The position numbers and the translations under genes are program-made. A stretch of 64,000 nucleotides of DNA from Streptomyces finlayi. Its GTDB lineage: Bacteria; Actinomycetota; Actinomycetes; Streptomycetales; Streptomycetaceae. This document shows, one piece after another, positions 1 to 8,807 of this stretch (position 1 is its first letter; each line of letters opens with the position of its first letter). Location of the stretch: positions 3,906,001-3,970,000 of the forward strand of contig NZ_CP045702.1 in NCBI RefSeq assembly GCF_014216315.1, written 5' to 3'. The notes beneath the pieces were generated by a model. The model searched no databases, was not told where the DNA came from, and saw nothing but the letters and a program-made list of their open reading frames with translations.

Positions 1-582
1 TCCACGGTCGGGGCGCTGCTGGCAGCCGCAGGCGAGGACAGCCGGGAGGGCGCCCTGTGCACCGATCCCGGCGGGCGAGACCAGCCGCTCGTCGCGGTGT
101 ACCGGGCCGAGCCGCTGCGCCGTGAACTCGCTCTGGTGGCCACCGAGCACGGCAGCCTCGCGGGTCTGCCCCTGCGGCTGCTGACGGCCGAACTGGACCT
201 CGCCCGGGTCGAGGCCGGTCCGCTGGACTCTTTCGACTGCGACACCTGGGAAGACATCGCCACAGCCCGGGCCCGCATCAGGGAGCATGGGACCGTGCTG
301 GATGAATGGATCACCGCAGTCAAGAACGAACTCGGCATCGACCTCGACGTCGACACCGGCCTCCTGCTCGACCTCGCCCGGGACGCCGCTCACGGCGTCG
401 CCCGGCCGGCCGCGCCGCTGACCACTTTCCTGGTCGGTTACGCGGCGGCGAAGGCGAGCAGCGGTGACGCCCCGGAAGCGGTGGCGGACGCGGTGGCCGA
501 GGCCGCCCGCAAGGCCGCCGCGCTCGCCCTCCGGTGGGAGGAGGAGGCGGGGGCCACGAAGAGCGAGGCCGATCCGCAATGA
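1..582 (+). CDS. MobA-like molybdenum cofactor guanylyltransferase fused to DUF6457 (5' truncated by window edge)
   Basis: The 193 visible codons run in frame from the first base, so the start and the N-terminal nucleotide-binding half lie outside the window. Residues ~27-45 (RDQPLVAVYRAEPL) and ~75-85 (DSFDCDTWEDI) match the central and C-terminal parts of MobA-type NTP transferases, which attach GMP to molybdopterin. Residues ~95-170 (LDEWITAVKNELGID onward) form the small helical DUF6457 domain often fused to actinobacterial MobA. The stop overlaps the moeA start as ATGA, so the two genes are translationally coupled, which supports a cofactor role. The catalytic half is not visible, so activity cannot be judged. 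Confidence 0.85.
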   Translation, partial: STVGALLAAAGEDSREGALCTDPGGRDQPLVAVYRAEPLRRELALVATEHGSLAGLPLRLLTAELDLARVEAGPLDSFDCDTWEDIATARARIREHGTVLDEWITAVKNELGIDLDVDTGLLLDLARDAAHGVARPAAPLTTFLVGYAAAKASSGDAPEAVADAVAEAARKAAALALRWEEEAGATKSEADPQ

Positions 583-2135
583 CGGGACATCACGAGCCCG
601 GTGCCGGTACCGGCGGCTTCCCGCCGCCGGGTGCCGACTCGTCCTCGATCCCGGCGATGGCGGCGGAAGACGAGCGGGCCGTGGAAGAGGCTCTGGCCCT
701 CGTGGCATCGAACCGTCCGGACCGCGGGGTGCGTCCGGGAGAACGGGAGCCCTCAGCTCCGGGCTCCTCAGCCGCGCACTCCCCAGCTCCGTGCTCCCCA
801 GCTCCGGGCTCCTCGGCCCCGGACTCCCCAGCCTCGCACTCTCCCCTCCCGCGCTCCCCCGCCGCCGTGCCGTCGCCCCCCTCCCGCCCCAGGCGCTCAC
901 GAGCGAGAGCCACCCCCTGGGAAGAGGCACGCGCCCTCGCCGCACGGGCCGGGCGGGACTTTCCCGTAGCCGCGCACCGCCTTCCACTCGACCGGGCCCT
1001 TGGGCACGTCCTCGCAGAGGCGCTCCGCGCGCTCACCGATCTGCCGTCCTTCGACACCTCCGCCATGGACGGCTGGGTCGTCGCCGGGCCGGGTCCGTGG
1101 ACCGTCCGGGAGGGTGAAGGGCTCCTTGCCGGGCACGGGGCGCCGGGCGCGCTGCCGGACGGAGAGGCCGTGCGGATCGCCACCGGGGCCCGTCTCCCGG
1201 CAGACGCCACCGCCGTCATCCGCAGCGAGCACGCGCACATCGACGAGTCCAAAGGGCTGCTCTACGCACAGCGCGAAGTCGTTCCCGGGCAGGACATCAG
1301 GCCCCGTGGCCAGGAGTGCCGGACCGGTGACGAACTGCTCCCCGCCGGAACCCTGGTGGCTCCAGCCGTCCTCGGGCTGGCCGCCGCTGCCGGCTACGAC
1401 GCCCTGGCCGCCGTGCCCCGCCCCCGCGTCGACGTCCTCGTACTCGGTGACGAACTCCTCACCTCCGGCCTCCCGTACGACGGGCTCATCCGGGACGCGC
1501 TCGGCCCCATGCTCGGTCCCTGGCTGCGAGCCCTGGGCGGAGAGGTCGGCGAACCCCGCCGGCTCGGGGACGACGCGGCGGCTCTGCGCCACGCCCTCAC
1601 CACATCCGACGCCGACCTCGTGGTGACCACGGGTGGTACGGCCGCGGGCCCGGTCGACCACGTCCACCCGGTCCTCGCCGACATCGGCGCCGAGCTGTTG
1701 GTCGACGGGGTCGATGTGCGCCCCGGCCACCCCATGCTGCTGGCCCGGCTCCCCTCCCCGGGGCCGTACGTCGTGGGCCTCCCCGGCAATCCCCTGGCAG
1801 CCGTCTCCGGTCTGCTCACGCTTGCCGAGCCCCTGCTGCGGGGCATCGCTGGGCGGACGGCCCAGGACCCGTACCGGGCGCTCGTCCATGACGAGGTCCA
1901 GGGGCATCCGCACGACACCCGGCTCGTGCCCGTCGTCCATCGGGCGGCGCGCGGGGGCGGGTTGGACCACGTCGTGCCCCTCCACTACAACGGCCCGGCC
2001 ATGCTCCGGGGGATCGCCGCCGCTGACGGGCTGGCAGTAGTGCCACCGGGCGGGGTACGGTCCGGCACCGAGGTGGAGATCCTCGATCTGCCGTGGGCCT
2101 CGGCGATGCCGTGGACGGAAGGGTGTTTCACGTGA
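579..2135 (+). CDS. moeA: Molybdopterin molybdenumtransferase MoeA with long low-complexity N-terminus
   Basis: 518 aa. MoeA inserts molybdate into adenylated molybdopterin in the cytoplasm. The ATG at 579 overlaps the upstream stop (ATGA). The conserved core begins near residue 110. FDTSAMDGWVVAG at ~156 is the MoeA N-domain signature, TTGGTAAGPVDHV at ~351 is the molybdopterin-binding motif, and GLPGNPLAA at ~400 is also conserved. The first ~105 residues are Pro/Ser/Ala-rich with SPAP-like repeats, longer than the usual ~400 aa family length; a later start is possible but none has a better ribosome site. The last codons lie inside a parS sequence, and the stop overlaps the next start as GTGA. 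Confidence 0.93.
   Translation: MTGHHEPGAGTGGFPPPGADSSSIPAMAAEDERAVEEALALVASNRPDRGVRPGEREPSAPGSSAAHSPAPCSPAPGSSAPDSPASHSPLPRSPAAVPSPPSRPRRSRARATPWEEARALAARAGRDFPVAAHRLPLDRALGHVLAEALRALTDLPSFDTSAMDGWVVAGPGPWTVREGEGLLAGHGAPGALPDGEAVRIATGARLPADATAVIRSEHAHIDESKGLLYAQREVVPGQDIRPRGQECRTGDELLPAGTLVAPAVLGLAAAAGYDALAAVPRPRVDVLVLGDELLTSGLPYDGLIRDALGPMLGPWLRALGGEVGEPRRLGDDAAALRHALTTSDADLVVTTGGTAAGPVDHVHPVLADIGAELLVDGVDVRPGHPMLLARLPSPGPYVVGLPGNPLAAVSGLLTLAEPLLRGIAGRTAQDPYRALVHDEVQGHPHDTRLVPVVHRAARGGGLDHVVPLHYNGPAMLRGIAAADGLAVVPPGGVRSGTEVEILDLPWASAMPWTEGCFT
744..846 (+). repeat. Imperfect tandem repeat inside moeA 5' region
   Basis: Degenerate ~14-16-bp units based on CCAGCTCCGGGCTCCT recur about six times and encode the Ser/Pro/Ala repeat of the MoeA N-terminal extension. 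The unit is in frame, so copy number could vary without destroying the gene. Confidence 0.7.
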
Positions 2136-2138
2136 AAC
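2125..2138. other. parS site (ParB-binding), spanning moeA stop and channel gene start
   Basis: GTTTCACGTGAAAC is a perfect 14-bp palindrome identical to the Streptomyces/Bacillus-type parS consensus. It contains the moeA TGA stop (2133-2135) and the GTG start (2132) of the next gene, so both proteins are partly encoded by the site. ParB spreading from such sites organises the origin region and recruits SMC. Confidence 0.9.
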
Positions 2139-3229
2139 TTCCCGGCCAGGACGCGATGGCCAGGCGCGCCGAGGAGCACATCGTCCCGACGCGGGTGATG
2201 TTGCCTCGCCGGGTCATGGACCGGCCACTGCGGCAGGTGGCCAAGCGGCTGGCGATGGCGATGATGGTGCTGGTCGCCACGGTCCTGATCGTCTATCTGG
2301 ACCGGAGCGAGTACCACGACAACGCCGACGGCAGCGTCGACTTCCTCGACGCGGTCTACTACGCGACGGTGACGCTGTCGACCACCGGTTACGGCGATAT
2401 CGTTCCGTACGGTGACGGCGCCCGGCTCATGAACGTGCTCCTGGTGACGCCACTGCGCGTGCTCTTCCTGATCATCCTGGTCGGCACGACTCTCGAGGTT
2501 CTGACGGAGCGGACCCGTGAGGACTTCCGGCTGAACCGTTGGAGAAGCAACTTGCGTGAACACACCGTGGTCGTCGGATTCGGCACGAAGGGCCGGTCGG
2601 CGATCCAGACGCTGTGCAGTACGGGCCTGAAGAAGGAACAGATCGTCGTCGTCGACCCGGCCTCGAAAGTGATCGAGGCCGCCAACGCCGAGGGCTTCGT
2701 GGGCGTGCTGGGTGATGCGACGCGCAGCGATGTGCTGCTGCGCGCCGAGCTCCAGAAAGCGCGTCAGATCATCATCGCCACCCAGCGCGACGACACCGCC
2801 GTCCTGGTGGCGCTGACGGCGCGCCAGCTGAACCGCGGAGCGAAGATCGTCGCTGCCGTGCGCGAAGAGGAGAACGCGCCGCTGCTGCGTCAGTCCGGCG
2901 CCGACGCGGTGATCACCAGCGCCAGCGCGGCCGGGCGTCTGCTCGGTCTCTCCGTGCTCAGCCCGAGCGCGGGCACGGTCATGGAGGACCTGATCCAGCA
3001 GGGCAGCGGGCTCGATCTGATCGAACGGCCGGTGATAAAGGCCGAGGTGGGCAAGAACGTGCGGGAGGTCGAGGACCTGGTCGTCAGCGTGCTGCGGGGT
3101 CACCGGCTGCTCGGTTACGACGATCCGGCGGCCAGCCCGGTGCAACTGACGGACCGCCTCATCACGATCGTGCGCGCTTCTCCGTCCAACCTCCAGGCGG
3201 GCCTTCCGCAGGGGAACGGGCGGCGGTAG
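2132..3229 (+). CDS. Potassium channel protein with TrkA-N (RCK) domain
   Basis: 365 aa. An N-terminal transmembrane helix (~45-62) and a second (~100-120) flank a pore loop with the selectivity filter TTGYGD near residue 84, followed by a cytosolic Rossmann RCK domain starting at VVVGFGTKGRSA (~146). This is a two-TM K+ channel gated by nucleotide or ligand binding. GTG 2132 is chosen because GGAAGG at 2117-2122 is correctly spaced and the start overlaps the moeA stop (GTGA); upstream in-frame GTGs at 2093, 2111 and 2123 are alternatives. The link to molybdenum genes is probably only transcriptional. Confidence 0.9.
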   Translation: MKLPGQDAMARRAEEHIVPTRVMLPRRVMDRPLRQVAKRLAMAMMVLVATVLIVYLDRSEYHDNADGSVDFLDAVYYATVTLSTTGYGDIVPYGDGARLMNVLLVTPLRVLFLIILVGTTLEVLTERTREDFRLNRWRSNLREHTVVVGFGTKGRSAIQTLCSTGLKKEQIVVVDPASKVIEAANAEGFVGVLGDATRSDVLLRAELQKARQIIIATQRDDTAVLVALTARQLNRGAKIVAAVREEENAPLLRQSGADAVITSASAAGRLLGLSVLSPSAGTVMEDLIQQGSGLDLIERPVIKAEVGKNVREVEDLVVSVLRGHRLLGYDDPAASPVQLTDRLITIVRASPSNLQAGLPQGNGRR

Positions 3230-3300
3230 CGCGGGGCGGGAGGGCGCCGTGAGCCCTCGGCTCGCTGCCGGTGCGCGCCGCACGGAGTAGCCTCGCCGCC

Positions 3301-4290
3301 ATGCATGCGATCACGATCCCCGAACCCGGTGGCCCCGAGGCGCTCGTATGGGCCGAGGTGCCCGATCCCGTACCAGGCGATGGCGAGGTCCTCGTCGAGG
3401 TCATGTCCAGCGCGGTCAATCGTGCCGATGTGCTGCAGCGGCAGGGCTTCTACAACCCGCCGCCCGGCGCCTCCCCCTACCCGGGCCTGGAGTGCGCGGG
3501 CCGCGTCGCGGCGCTCGGCCCCGGAGTCACGGGCTGGTCGGTCGGCGACGAGGTGTGCGGGCTGCTCGCGGGCGGCGGTTACGCGGAGAAGGTCGCCGTA
3601 CCGTCCGGGCAGCTCCTCCCCGTACCCGAGGGTGTGGATCTGACGACGGCCGCGGCGCTGCCCGAGGTGACGGCCACCGTCTGGTCCAACGTCTTCATGG
3701 TGGCGCACCTGCGCCCCGGCGAGACCCTGCTCGTGCACGGCGGGTCCAGTGGCATCGGCACGATGGCCATCCAGCTGGCCAAGGCGGTCGGCGCACGCGT
3801 CGCGGTCACGGCGGGCGGGCCCGGGAAACTGGCGCGTTGCGCGGAACTCGGCGCGGACATCCTGATCGACTACCGCGAACAGGACTTCGTCGAGGAGATC
3901 CACAAGGCGACGGACGGCGCGGGTGCCGACGTCATCCTCGACATCGTCGGTGCGAAGTACCTGGACCGGAACGTGCGGGCGCTCGCCGTGAACGGCCGCC
4001 TCGCGATCATCGGTCTCCAGGGCGGTGTCAAGGGCGAGCTGAACCTGGGCGCGCTGCTGAACAAGCGGGCCGCGGTGACGGCCACCTCCCTGCGGGGGCG
4101 TCCGCTCGCCGAGAAGGCGGCGATCGTGGCCGCTGTGCGCGAGCACGTCTGGCCGCTGATCGCCGGTGGTGTGGTCAGGCCGGTCGTGGACCGTACGGTG
4201 CCGATGGCGGACGCCGCCCAGGCGCACCGGGTACTGGAATCCAGTACGCACATCGGCAAGGTGCTCCTGCTGGCACCGGCAGCCGTCTGA
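3301..4290 (+). CDS. NAD(P)H:quinone oxidoreductase, zinc-independent MDR family (PIG3/Qor type)
   Basis: 329 aa. The N-terminal GroES-like fold contains NRADVLQRQGFYNPPPGASPYPGLECAG, typical of PIG3/Qor proteins, and lacks the structural-zinc cysteine cluster. The NADPH-binding GGSSGIGTMAIQLAKAVGA motif is at ~146. Such enzymes reduce quinones by one or two electrons and protect against oxidative stress. The ATG at 3301 follows the channel gene by ~70 bp, and a strong convergent terminator follows. The substrate is not predictable. Confidence 0.9.
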   Translation: MHAITIPEPGGPEALVWAEVPDPVPGDGEVLVEVMSSAVNRADVLQRQGFYNPPPGASPYPGLECAGRVAALGPGVTGWSVGDEVCGLLAGGGYAEKVAVPSGQLLPVPEGVDLTTAAALPEVTATVWSNVFMVAHLRPGETLLVHGGSSGIGTMAIQLAKAVGARVAVTAGGPGKLARCAELGADILIDYREQDFVEEIHKATDGAGADVILDIVGAKYLDRNVRALAVNGRLAIIGLQGGVKGELNLGALLNKRAAVTATSLRGRPLAEKAAIVAAVREHVWPLIAGGVVRPVVDRTVPMADAAQAHRVLESSTHIGKVLLLAPAAV

Positions 4291-4304
4291 GCAGGGCGAA
4301 AGCG

Positions 4305-4349
4305 CAGGGGCCCGGCACACGACGCGGAACGTCACGTGCCGGGCCCCTG
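4305..4349. terminator. Bidirectional terminator hairpin between quinone oxidoreductase and bpa
   Basis: Perfect 14-bp stem CAGGGGCCCGGCAC (4305-4318) paired with 4336-4349 and a 17-nt loop. It sits between two convergent genes. Confidence 0.85.
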
Positions 4350-4374
4350 TGGCGTGTAAGGGCGCGGGCGGTGC

Positions 4375-4923
4375 TTACAGGTACGGGCCGGACCGGATCG
4401 GTCCGTGGGGGTCCGAGCCGCCTTCCTCGGCCTCATGGCTCGTTCCGGGCGGCAGGGCACGCCGCATCTGCTCCAACTGGGCACGGGCAGCCATCTGCTG
4501 GGCGAACAGCGCCGTCTGGATTCCGTGGAACAGCCCCTCCAGCCAGCCGACCAGCTGGGCCTGAGCGATCCTCAGTTCCGCCTCCGACGGCACCGAATCC
4601 TCGGTGAACGGCAGAGAGAGACGCTCCAGTTCCTCCACCAGCTCCGGCGCCAGCCCGTCCTCCAGCTCCTTCACGGAGCTGGCGTGGATGTCCTTGAGCC
4701 TGACGCGGCTCGCCTCGTCGAGAGGAGCCGCCCTGACCTCCTCCAGGAGCTGCTTGATCATGCTGCCGATGCGCATGACCTTCGCCGGCTGTTCGACCAT
4801 CTCCGTCACCGGGACCTCGCGGGATTCGTCGCCACCGTCACCGCCGCCGATAGCCATTCCGTCCTGCCCCACTACGAGGACTTGGGGGTGCTCCTGCGAC
4901 CGGTCATTCCTCGGCATCTCCAT
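4375..4923 (-). CDS. bpa: Bacterial proteasome activator Bpa/PafE (DUF2587 family)
   Basis: 182 aa from the ATG at 4923 (MEMPRND); a GTG at 4941 would add six residues. The helical core (VMRIGSMIKQLLEEVRAAPLDEASRVRL ... ELRIAQAQLVGWLEGLFHGIQTALFAQQM) matches the actinobacterial Bpa/PafE family. These form dodecameric rings that open the 20S proteasome gate without ATP. The last four residues are GPYL, the expected position of the family's C-terminal GQYL-type docking tail, here with Pro in place of Gln. Quoted segments are partial. Transcription is monocistronic between terminators. Confidence 0.9.
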   Translation of the reverse strand: MEMPRNDRSQEHPQVLVVGQDGMAIGGGDGGDESREVPVTEMVEQPAKVMRIGSMIKQLLEEVRAAPLDEASRVRLKDIHASSVKELEDGLAPELVEELERLSLPFTEDSVPSEAELRIAQAQLVGWLEGLFHGIQTALFAQQMAARAQLEQMRRALPPGTSHEAEEGGSDPHGPIRSGPYL

Positions 4924-5026
4924 GCCGCCATTGTCTCGCACACGTGCCGTACACCACGGTGGTGCCCCCGGAAAGGAGTGATCACCCTCTCCGAGAGCAC
5001 CGGAAGAGCCGGTCAGTGGCGCTTCT

Positions 5027-7870
5027 TCACCCCGCCCGCCTGGCCTGCATCGTCTGCGAGCCGGAGAACGCGGCGGCGAGCAGGCCGGCCAGTACCGGTA
5101 CGACGAGAGCCAGGAGCCCGATGGTCTCCCACGGCAGCACGATCGGTGTGTACGCGGAGTCCATGGGCTGCTCGCGCATCGACTCCATCGCGTCGCGCAG
5201 ATCGATCAGACGCAGAGCCACCGCGGGTACGAGGCCGGCGGCTGTCCCCAGCAGGACCCCGGTGAGCGCGACCACCAGGCACTGGAAGCCGGAGAGCGTA
5301 CGTCGCACGGACGGAGGCGCGCCCACCGCGCCGAGTGTGGTGAGGTCGGCCTCCGCGTCCGCCTTGGCCAGACCGGTCGTGATCGCGGCGGCGCCCAGGG
5401 TCACCAGACCGGCGAACAGGGCGAGGATCAGCAGGACGATGTCGGTGCCGTTGCCGAGCCGATTGCCTGACATCAGGTAGGCACCGCCACCGGCCAGTTC
5501 GATCGCCGACGCGGTCGCCTGGTCCTCTGCTTCCGTCGGGCGGTGGGCGAGGGGGTAGACACTCCCGTAGTCCTGGGTGTGCAGACCGAGCCGCTCCGCC
5601 GTCCGCTGCGGAACGATCAGACGGATGCCGGGGGTGTCGGCGTACGCGTCCGGGGCGACGTGGACCTTCAGGCGGTCCGTCGTGCTGCGTGCCGCGCCCG
5701 GGTGCGGCACGCGGTTCTCGGTGTCGCGGTCGTTGTACGTGTGCACGGCCTTGAGGGTGACCTCGCCGTTCTTCGCGTACGCCGAGTTGAGCAGGACCGG
5801 TGTGCCCGCCGCCAGGGCCTCGGCCGCCGCGGGGTCGTCGAGTTTCACGTACGTCGTGAGCAGCTTGGCGTCGCCCACCACGATCTTGGAGGAGTCCGTG
5901 CCGAAGGTCGTCATGAGCATGAACTCGTCCACGCAGGGCGGCGAACTCATCAGGTTCTTGTGCTCGGTGGCGGACAGCTTCCGGGCGAGCGCCTTGGCGC
6001 CCGCGCCGCTCAGCGGGCAGGTGTGGCCCTTGCCGGTGGGTTTGACCAGCTCAAGGGTGCCGCAGCCGTTCTCCTCCTCGTAGTAGACGGAGCAGTCGCT
6101 GCCCGCCCAGACCCGTCCGTAGTCGGCCCGTCCGCCGCTGAGGGAGAGATGCCGCTCGGCGGCCGCCCGCGCCAGGGGAAGCTGCGTGACCTGTTCGGGG
6201 CCGTCGGCGACGAGCGCGGCCGTGCCCTGGGTGAGCGAGGGCGTGTAGTCGTACTCCTGCTCGGCCATCGTGCTGCTGGTGTACGTGGCGATGGCCACGG
6301 TGCCGGCGACGGCCGCCATCACGGCGGCGACGGCGGGCGCGGTGCGGCCCCGGTTGCGGGACGCGTCGCGCAGTGCCATCCGGGGAGCGAGCGGCAGTCT
6401 GCGACCGAGCCGCCCGAGGAGTCCGACGAGTACGGGGATGCAGGCGAGGACGCCGAGTTCGGCGAGGACCGAGCCGCCGGCGACCATGGGCGTATCGCCG
6501 TTGACACCGCCGTGGACGGCGATCGCGACTCCGCACGCGATGGCTGCGGCGCCCAGGGAGGGCAGCACGCGGGAGCTGCGACGGGTCCCGCGCCGGCCGG
6601 TCAGGGATTCCAGTACGGACTGCCGGCCGGCCACGACCGCCGGGGCGAGTGCCGCCAGAACGCCGGTGACCAGACCGAGCGCGGCGATGGCCAGGAGTTC
6701 CCCCGGGGGTACGGAGAGTTCACCGAAGCGGTTGCCGGTCCACCCCTCGATCAGCGGACGGAACAGCACGGTCAGCGCGAGTCCGGCCACGACGCCGAGC
6801 ACGGCGCCGACTCCACCGAGCACAGCGCCACCGGCGAGCACCACGGCCCGGATGTGACTCCGGTCGCCACCACACGTACCGAGCAGGCCGAGCTGTCTGC
6901 GCGACCGGCGTGCGCCGACCGCGAAGGCCGGTCCGGCGAGCAGCACGATCTCCAGAACGGTCAGGGCGACGACGGTGACGACCGCCGCGCTCGTCCCCAC
7001 CGAACTTCCGGAGCTGCCGCTCATACGGGCGGCCATCGGGATGTCGGAGTTCGGCGGCGGGTCGAGGACGACCTCGCGGGACAACACCAGGACGCCCTTC
7101 TCGTTGGCTTCGAGCACGTCAGGCCAGCCCACTCCGGCTCCGCCCGCGGCCTTGACGAGCCACTCCGTACCGCCTGGCTGGGGCGGCAGGACCGTGTCGT
7201 CGCGGTCGGACGCCGTCTTCCACGGGGCGATGACCGCGCCCGGATCGGCGTACAGCGCCTTCTTGTCCAGGTCGTCGGGCAGTTCGACGGTTCCGGTGAG
7301 CGTGTACGTCGTGCCGGGGCCGCGCACCGTGACGCGTGAGCCGATACGGAGTCCGGACGAGTCCATGAAGGGCTCGGTGGCGACGAGCTCGTCCTTGCCG
7401 TCCGGGAACGCGCCGTCCACCAGCTCGATCTGGCCCCGGGCCAGCGGGTCCGCGGTGCGGAACTCGACGATCTCCGTGCGCGCGATGCCGTGCCGGGTGG
7501 TGACGACGGCGGGTACGGACCGCTTGGTGAGGTGGCGCGACCCCTTCGGGAACGCGCTCGGCACGTCGACCGGGCCGCTGCTCTCCACGCCGGTGAGTGC
7601 CTGACCACCCCATGTGGCGCCGTCCGGCATCTGCTCGACGGGCCCTCCGCCCATGCCCGGGTCGCTGTACACCGCGTCGGCCGCACCCATGCGGGCCGTC
7701 AGTTTCTCGGCCCGGTCGGGCAGGGCACTGCGATACGTCACATCGGCGGCCGACACCCCGAGGACCGGCAGGGCGATCATCGCGACCACCAGCGCGCTGC
7801 GGCCCTTGGCCCGCATGGCGTCCCGGCGGGCCATCCGGAAGGCGGCACGCCACCCCGAGAAGACGCTCAC
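5027..7870 (-). CDS. ABC transporter permease, FtsX/MacB type (large, two FtsX modules)
   Basis: 947 aa. The GTG start at 7870 overlaps the stop of the ATP-binding subunit (GTGA). An N-terminal helix (ALVVAMIALPVLGVSAADVT, ~25-45) is followed by a large extracytoplasmic region. A first FtsX helix block (~300-480) comes next, then a second extracellular domain (~500-750). A final set of three to four helices follows (~770-945). This duplicated layout is common in Streptomyces exporters regulated by PadR. It probably exports a lipophilic compound or peptide, or acts mechanotransductively. No substrate is inferable. Confidence 0.9.
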   Translation of the reverse strand: MSVFSGWRAAFRMARRDAMRAKGRSALVVAMIALPVLGVSAADVTYRSALPDRAEKLTARMGAADAVYSDPGMGGGPVEQMPDGATWGGQALTGVESSGPVDVPSAFPKGSRHLTKRSVPAVVTTRHGIARTEIVEFRTADPLARGQIELVDGAFPDGKDELVATEPFMDSSGLRIGSRVTVRGPGTTYTLTGTVELPDDLDKKALYADPGAVIAPWKTASDRDDTVLPPQPGGTEWLVKAAGGAGVGWPDVLEANEKGVLVLSREVVLDPPPNSDIPMAARMSGSSGSSVGTSAAVVTVVALTVLEIVLLAGPAFAVGARRSRRQLGLLGTCGGDRSHIRAVVLAGGAVLGGVGAVLGVVAGLALTVLFRPLIEGWTGNRFGELSVPPGELLAIAALGLVTGVLAALAPAVVAGRQSVLESLTGRRGTRRSSRVLPSLGAAAIACGVAIAVHGGVNGDTPMVAGGSVLAELGVLACIPVLVGLLGRLGRRLPLAPRMALRDASRNRGRTAPAVAAVMAAVAGTVAIATYTSSTMAEQEYDYTPSLTQGTAALVADGPEQVTQLPLARAAAERHLSLSGGRADYGRVWAGSDCSVYYEEENGCGTLELVKPTGKGHTCPLSGAGAKALARKLSATEHKNLMSSPPCVDEFMLMTTFGTDSSKIVVGDAKLLTTYVKLDDPAAAEALAAGTPVLLNSAYAKNGEVTLKAVHTYNDRDTENRVPHPGAARSTTDRLKVHVAPDAYADTPGIRLIVPQRTAERLGLHTQDYGSVYPLAHRPTEAEDQATASAIELAGGGAYLMSGNRLGNGTDIVLLILALFAGLVTLGAAAITTGLAKADAEADLTTLGAVGAPPSVRRTLSGFQCLVVALTGVLLGTAAGLVPAVALRLIDLRDAMESMREQPMDSAYTPIVLPWETIGLLALVVPVLAGLLAAAFSGSQTMQARRAG

Positions 7871-8661
7871 TTGGCGCCCTCGGCGGTGAGCAGTGAGTCG
7901 GCGCCGGACACGAGTGTCTGGTCGACGATCGAACCGTCGCGGAGGAACACGACCCGGTCCGCCCAGGCCGCGTACCTCGGTTCGTGCGTCACCATCACCC
8001 CTGCCGCGCCCTGGTCGCAGCGGCTGCGCAGGAGTGCGAGGACGGACTCGCCGGTCTCGGAGTCGAGTGCTCCGGTCGGCTCGTCCGCGAGGACGAGGCG
8101 GCGGTCCCCGACCAGGGCGCGGGCGATGGCGACGCGCTGCTGCTGGCCGCCGGACATCTCGTCGGGGAAGCGGTCGGCGATCTCGCCGAGGTTCATCTCC
8201 TCCAGTGCGGCGAGGGCTTCCTTGCGCGCCTTGCGGAGTGAGACGCCGTCGAGTTCGCGGGGCAGGGCGATGTTCTCCGCGGCGGTGAGGGCGGGGATGA
8301 GGTTGTAGTCCTGGAAGACGTAGCCGACGCTGCGGCGGCGGAGGGCGGAGACGCCTTTGCGGCCGAGCGCGGCGATGTCCTGGCCCTCGATGACGACCTG
8401 CCCGCTGCTCGCGGTGTCGAGGCCGCCGGCCAGCGTCAGCAGGGTCGACTTTCCGGAACCGGAGGGCCCCATCACGGCGACGAGCTCGCCCGTGTGGACG
8501 GACAGGTCGACCCCGCGCAGCGCGTGGACCCGGGCGACACCGGAGCCGTGGGTGCGCGTCAGCGCCCTCAGCTCCAGCACGGGCGCGTCCACGGACAGGC
8601 CGGTGGACGGAGACGGAGACGGAGACGGCGACGGCGACGGAGACGGGACGGACGAGGACAT
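7867..8661 (-). CDS. ABC transporter ATP-binding protein, MacB/LolD type
   Basis: 264 aa. Walker A GPSGSGKST (~62-70), signature MSGGQQQRVAIARAL, Walker B LVLADEPTGALDSETG and the switch histidine in MVTHEP are all present, so it should be an active ATPase. ATG 8661 has GGGGGGAA upstream at good spacing. Residues ~4-18 are a (Pro-Ser) repeat encoded by GTCTCC-type hexamers at 8601-8650. It is coupled to the permease downstream and lies behind the PadR gene in the same direction, so the three genes probably form one operon. Confidence 0.92.
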   Translation of the reverse strand: MSSSVPSPSPSPSPSPSPSTGLSVDAPVLELRALTRTHGSGVARVHALRGVDLSVHTGELVAVMGPSGSGKSTLLTLAGGLDTASSGQVVIEGQDIAALGRKGVSALRRRSVGYVFQDYNLIPALTAAENIALPRELDGVSLRKARKEALAALEEMNLGEIADRFPDEMSGGQQQRVAIARALVGDRRLVLADEPTGALDSETGESVLALLRSRCDQGAAGVMVTHEPRYAAWADRVVFLRDGSIVDQTLVSGADSLLTAEGAK

Positions 8662-8690
8662 GGCGGGCGTTCCCCCCTGGGATGTTCTGC

Positions 8691-8720
8691 TGGGCTCTGG
8701 GCTCTGGGCTCTGGGTCTTG
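8691..8720 (+). repeat. Short TGGGCTC tandem repeat between PadR and ABC genes
   Basis: Three heptamers of TGGGCTC plus a degenerate fourth lie in the 146-bp gap between the PadR gene and the ATPase gene. No hairpin or promoter is obvious here. Confidence 0.5.
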
Positions 8721-8807
8721 GTCTGCGAGTACGCGAAGTACGCGAGCGAGCGGGTGTACGGGTGCGCGGGCGCACTGGTGAGGCCGCGGGCGTGGATGCG
8801 GTTGCGG

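Noticed and set aside
4939..4950. CACGTG near bpa start as parS
   Set aside because: Flanking bases do not match the consensus.
5543..7339. Large plus-strand frame opposite the ABC permease
   Set aside because: Arg/Gly/His/Val-rich shadow of the permease; no domain or ribosome site.
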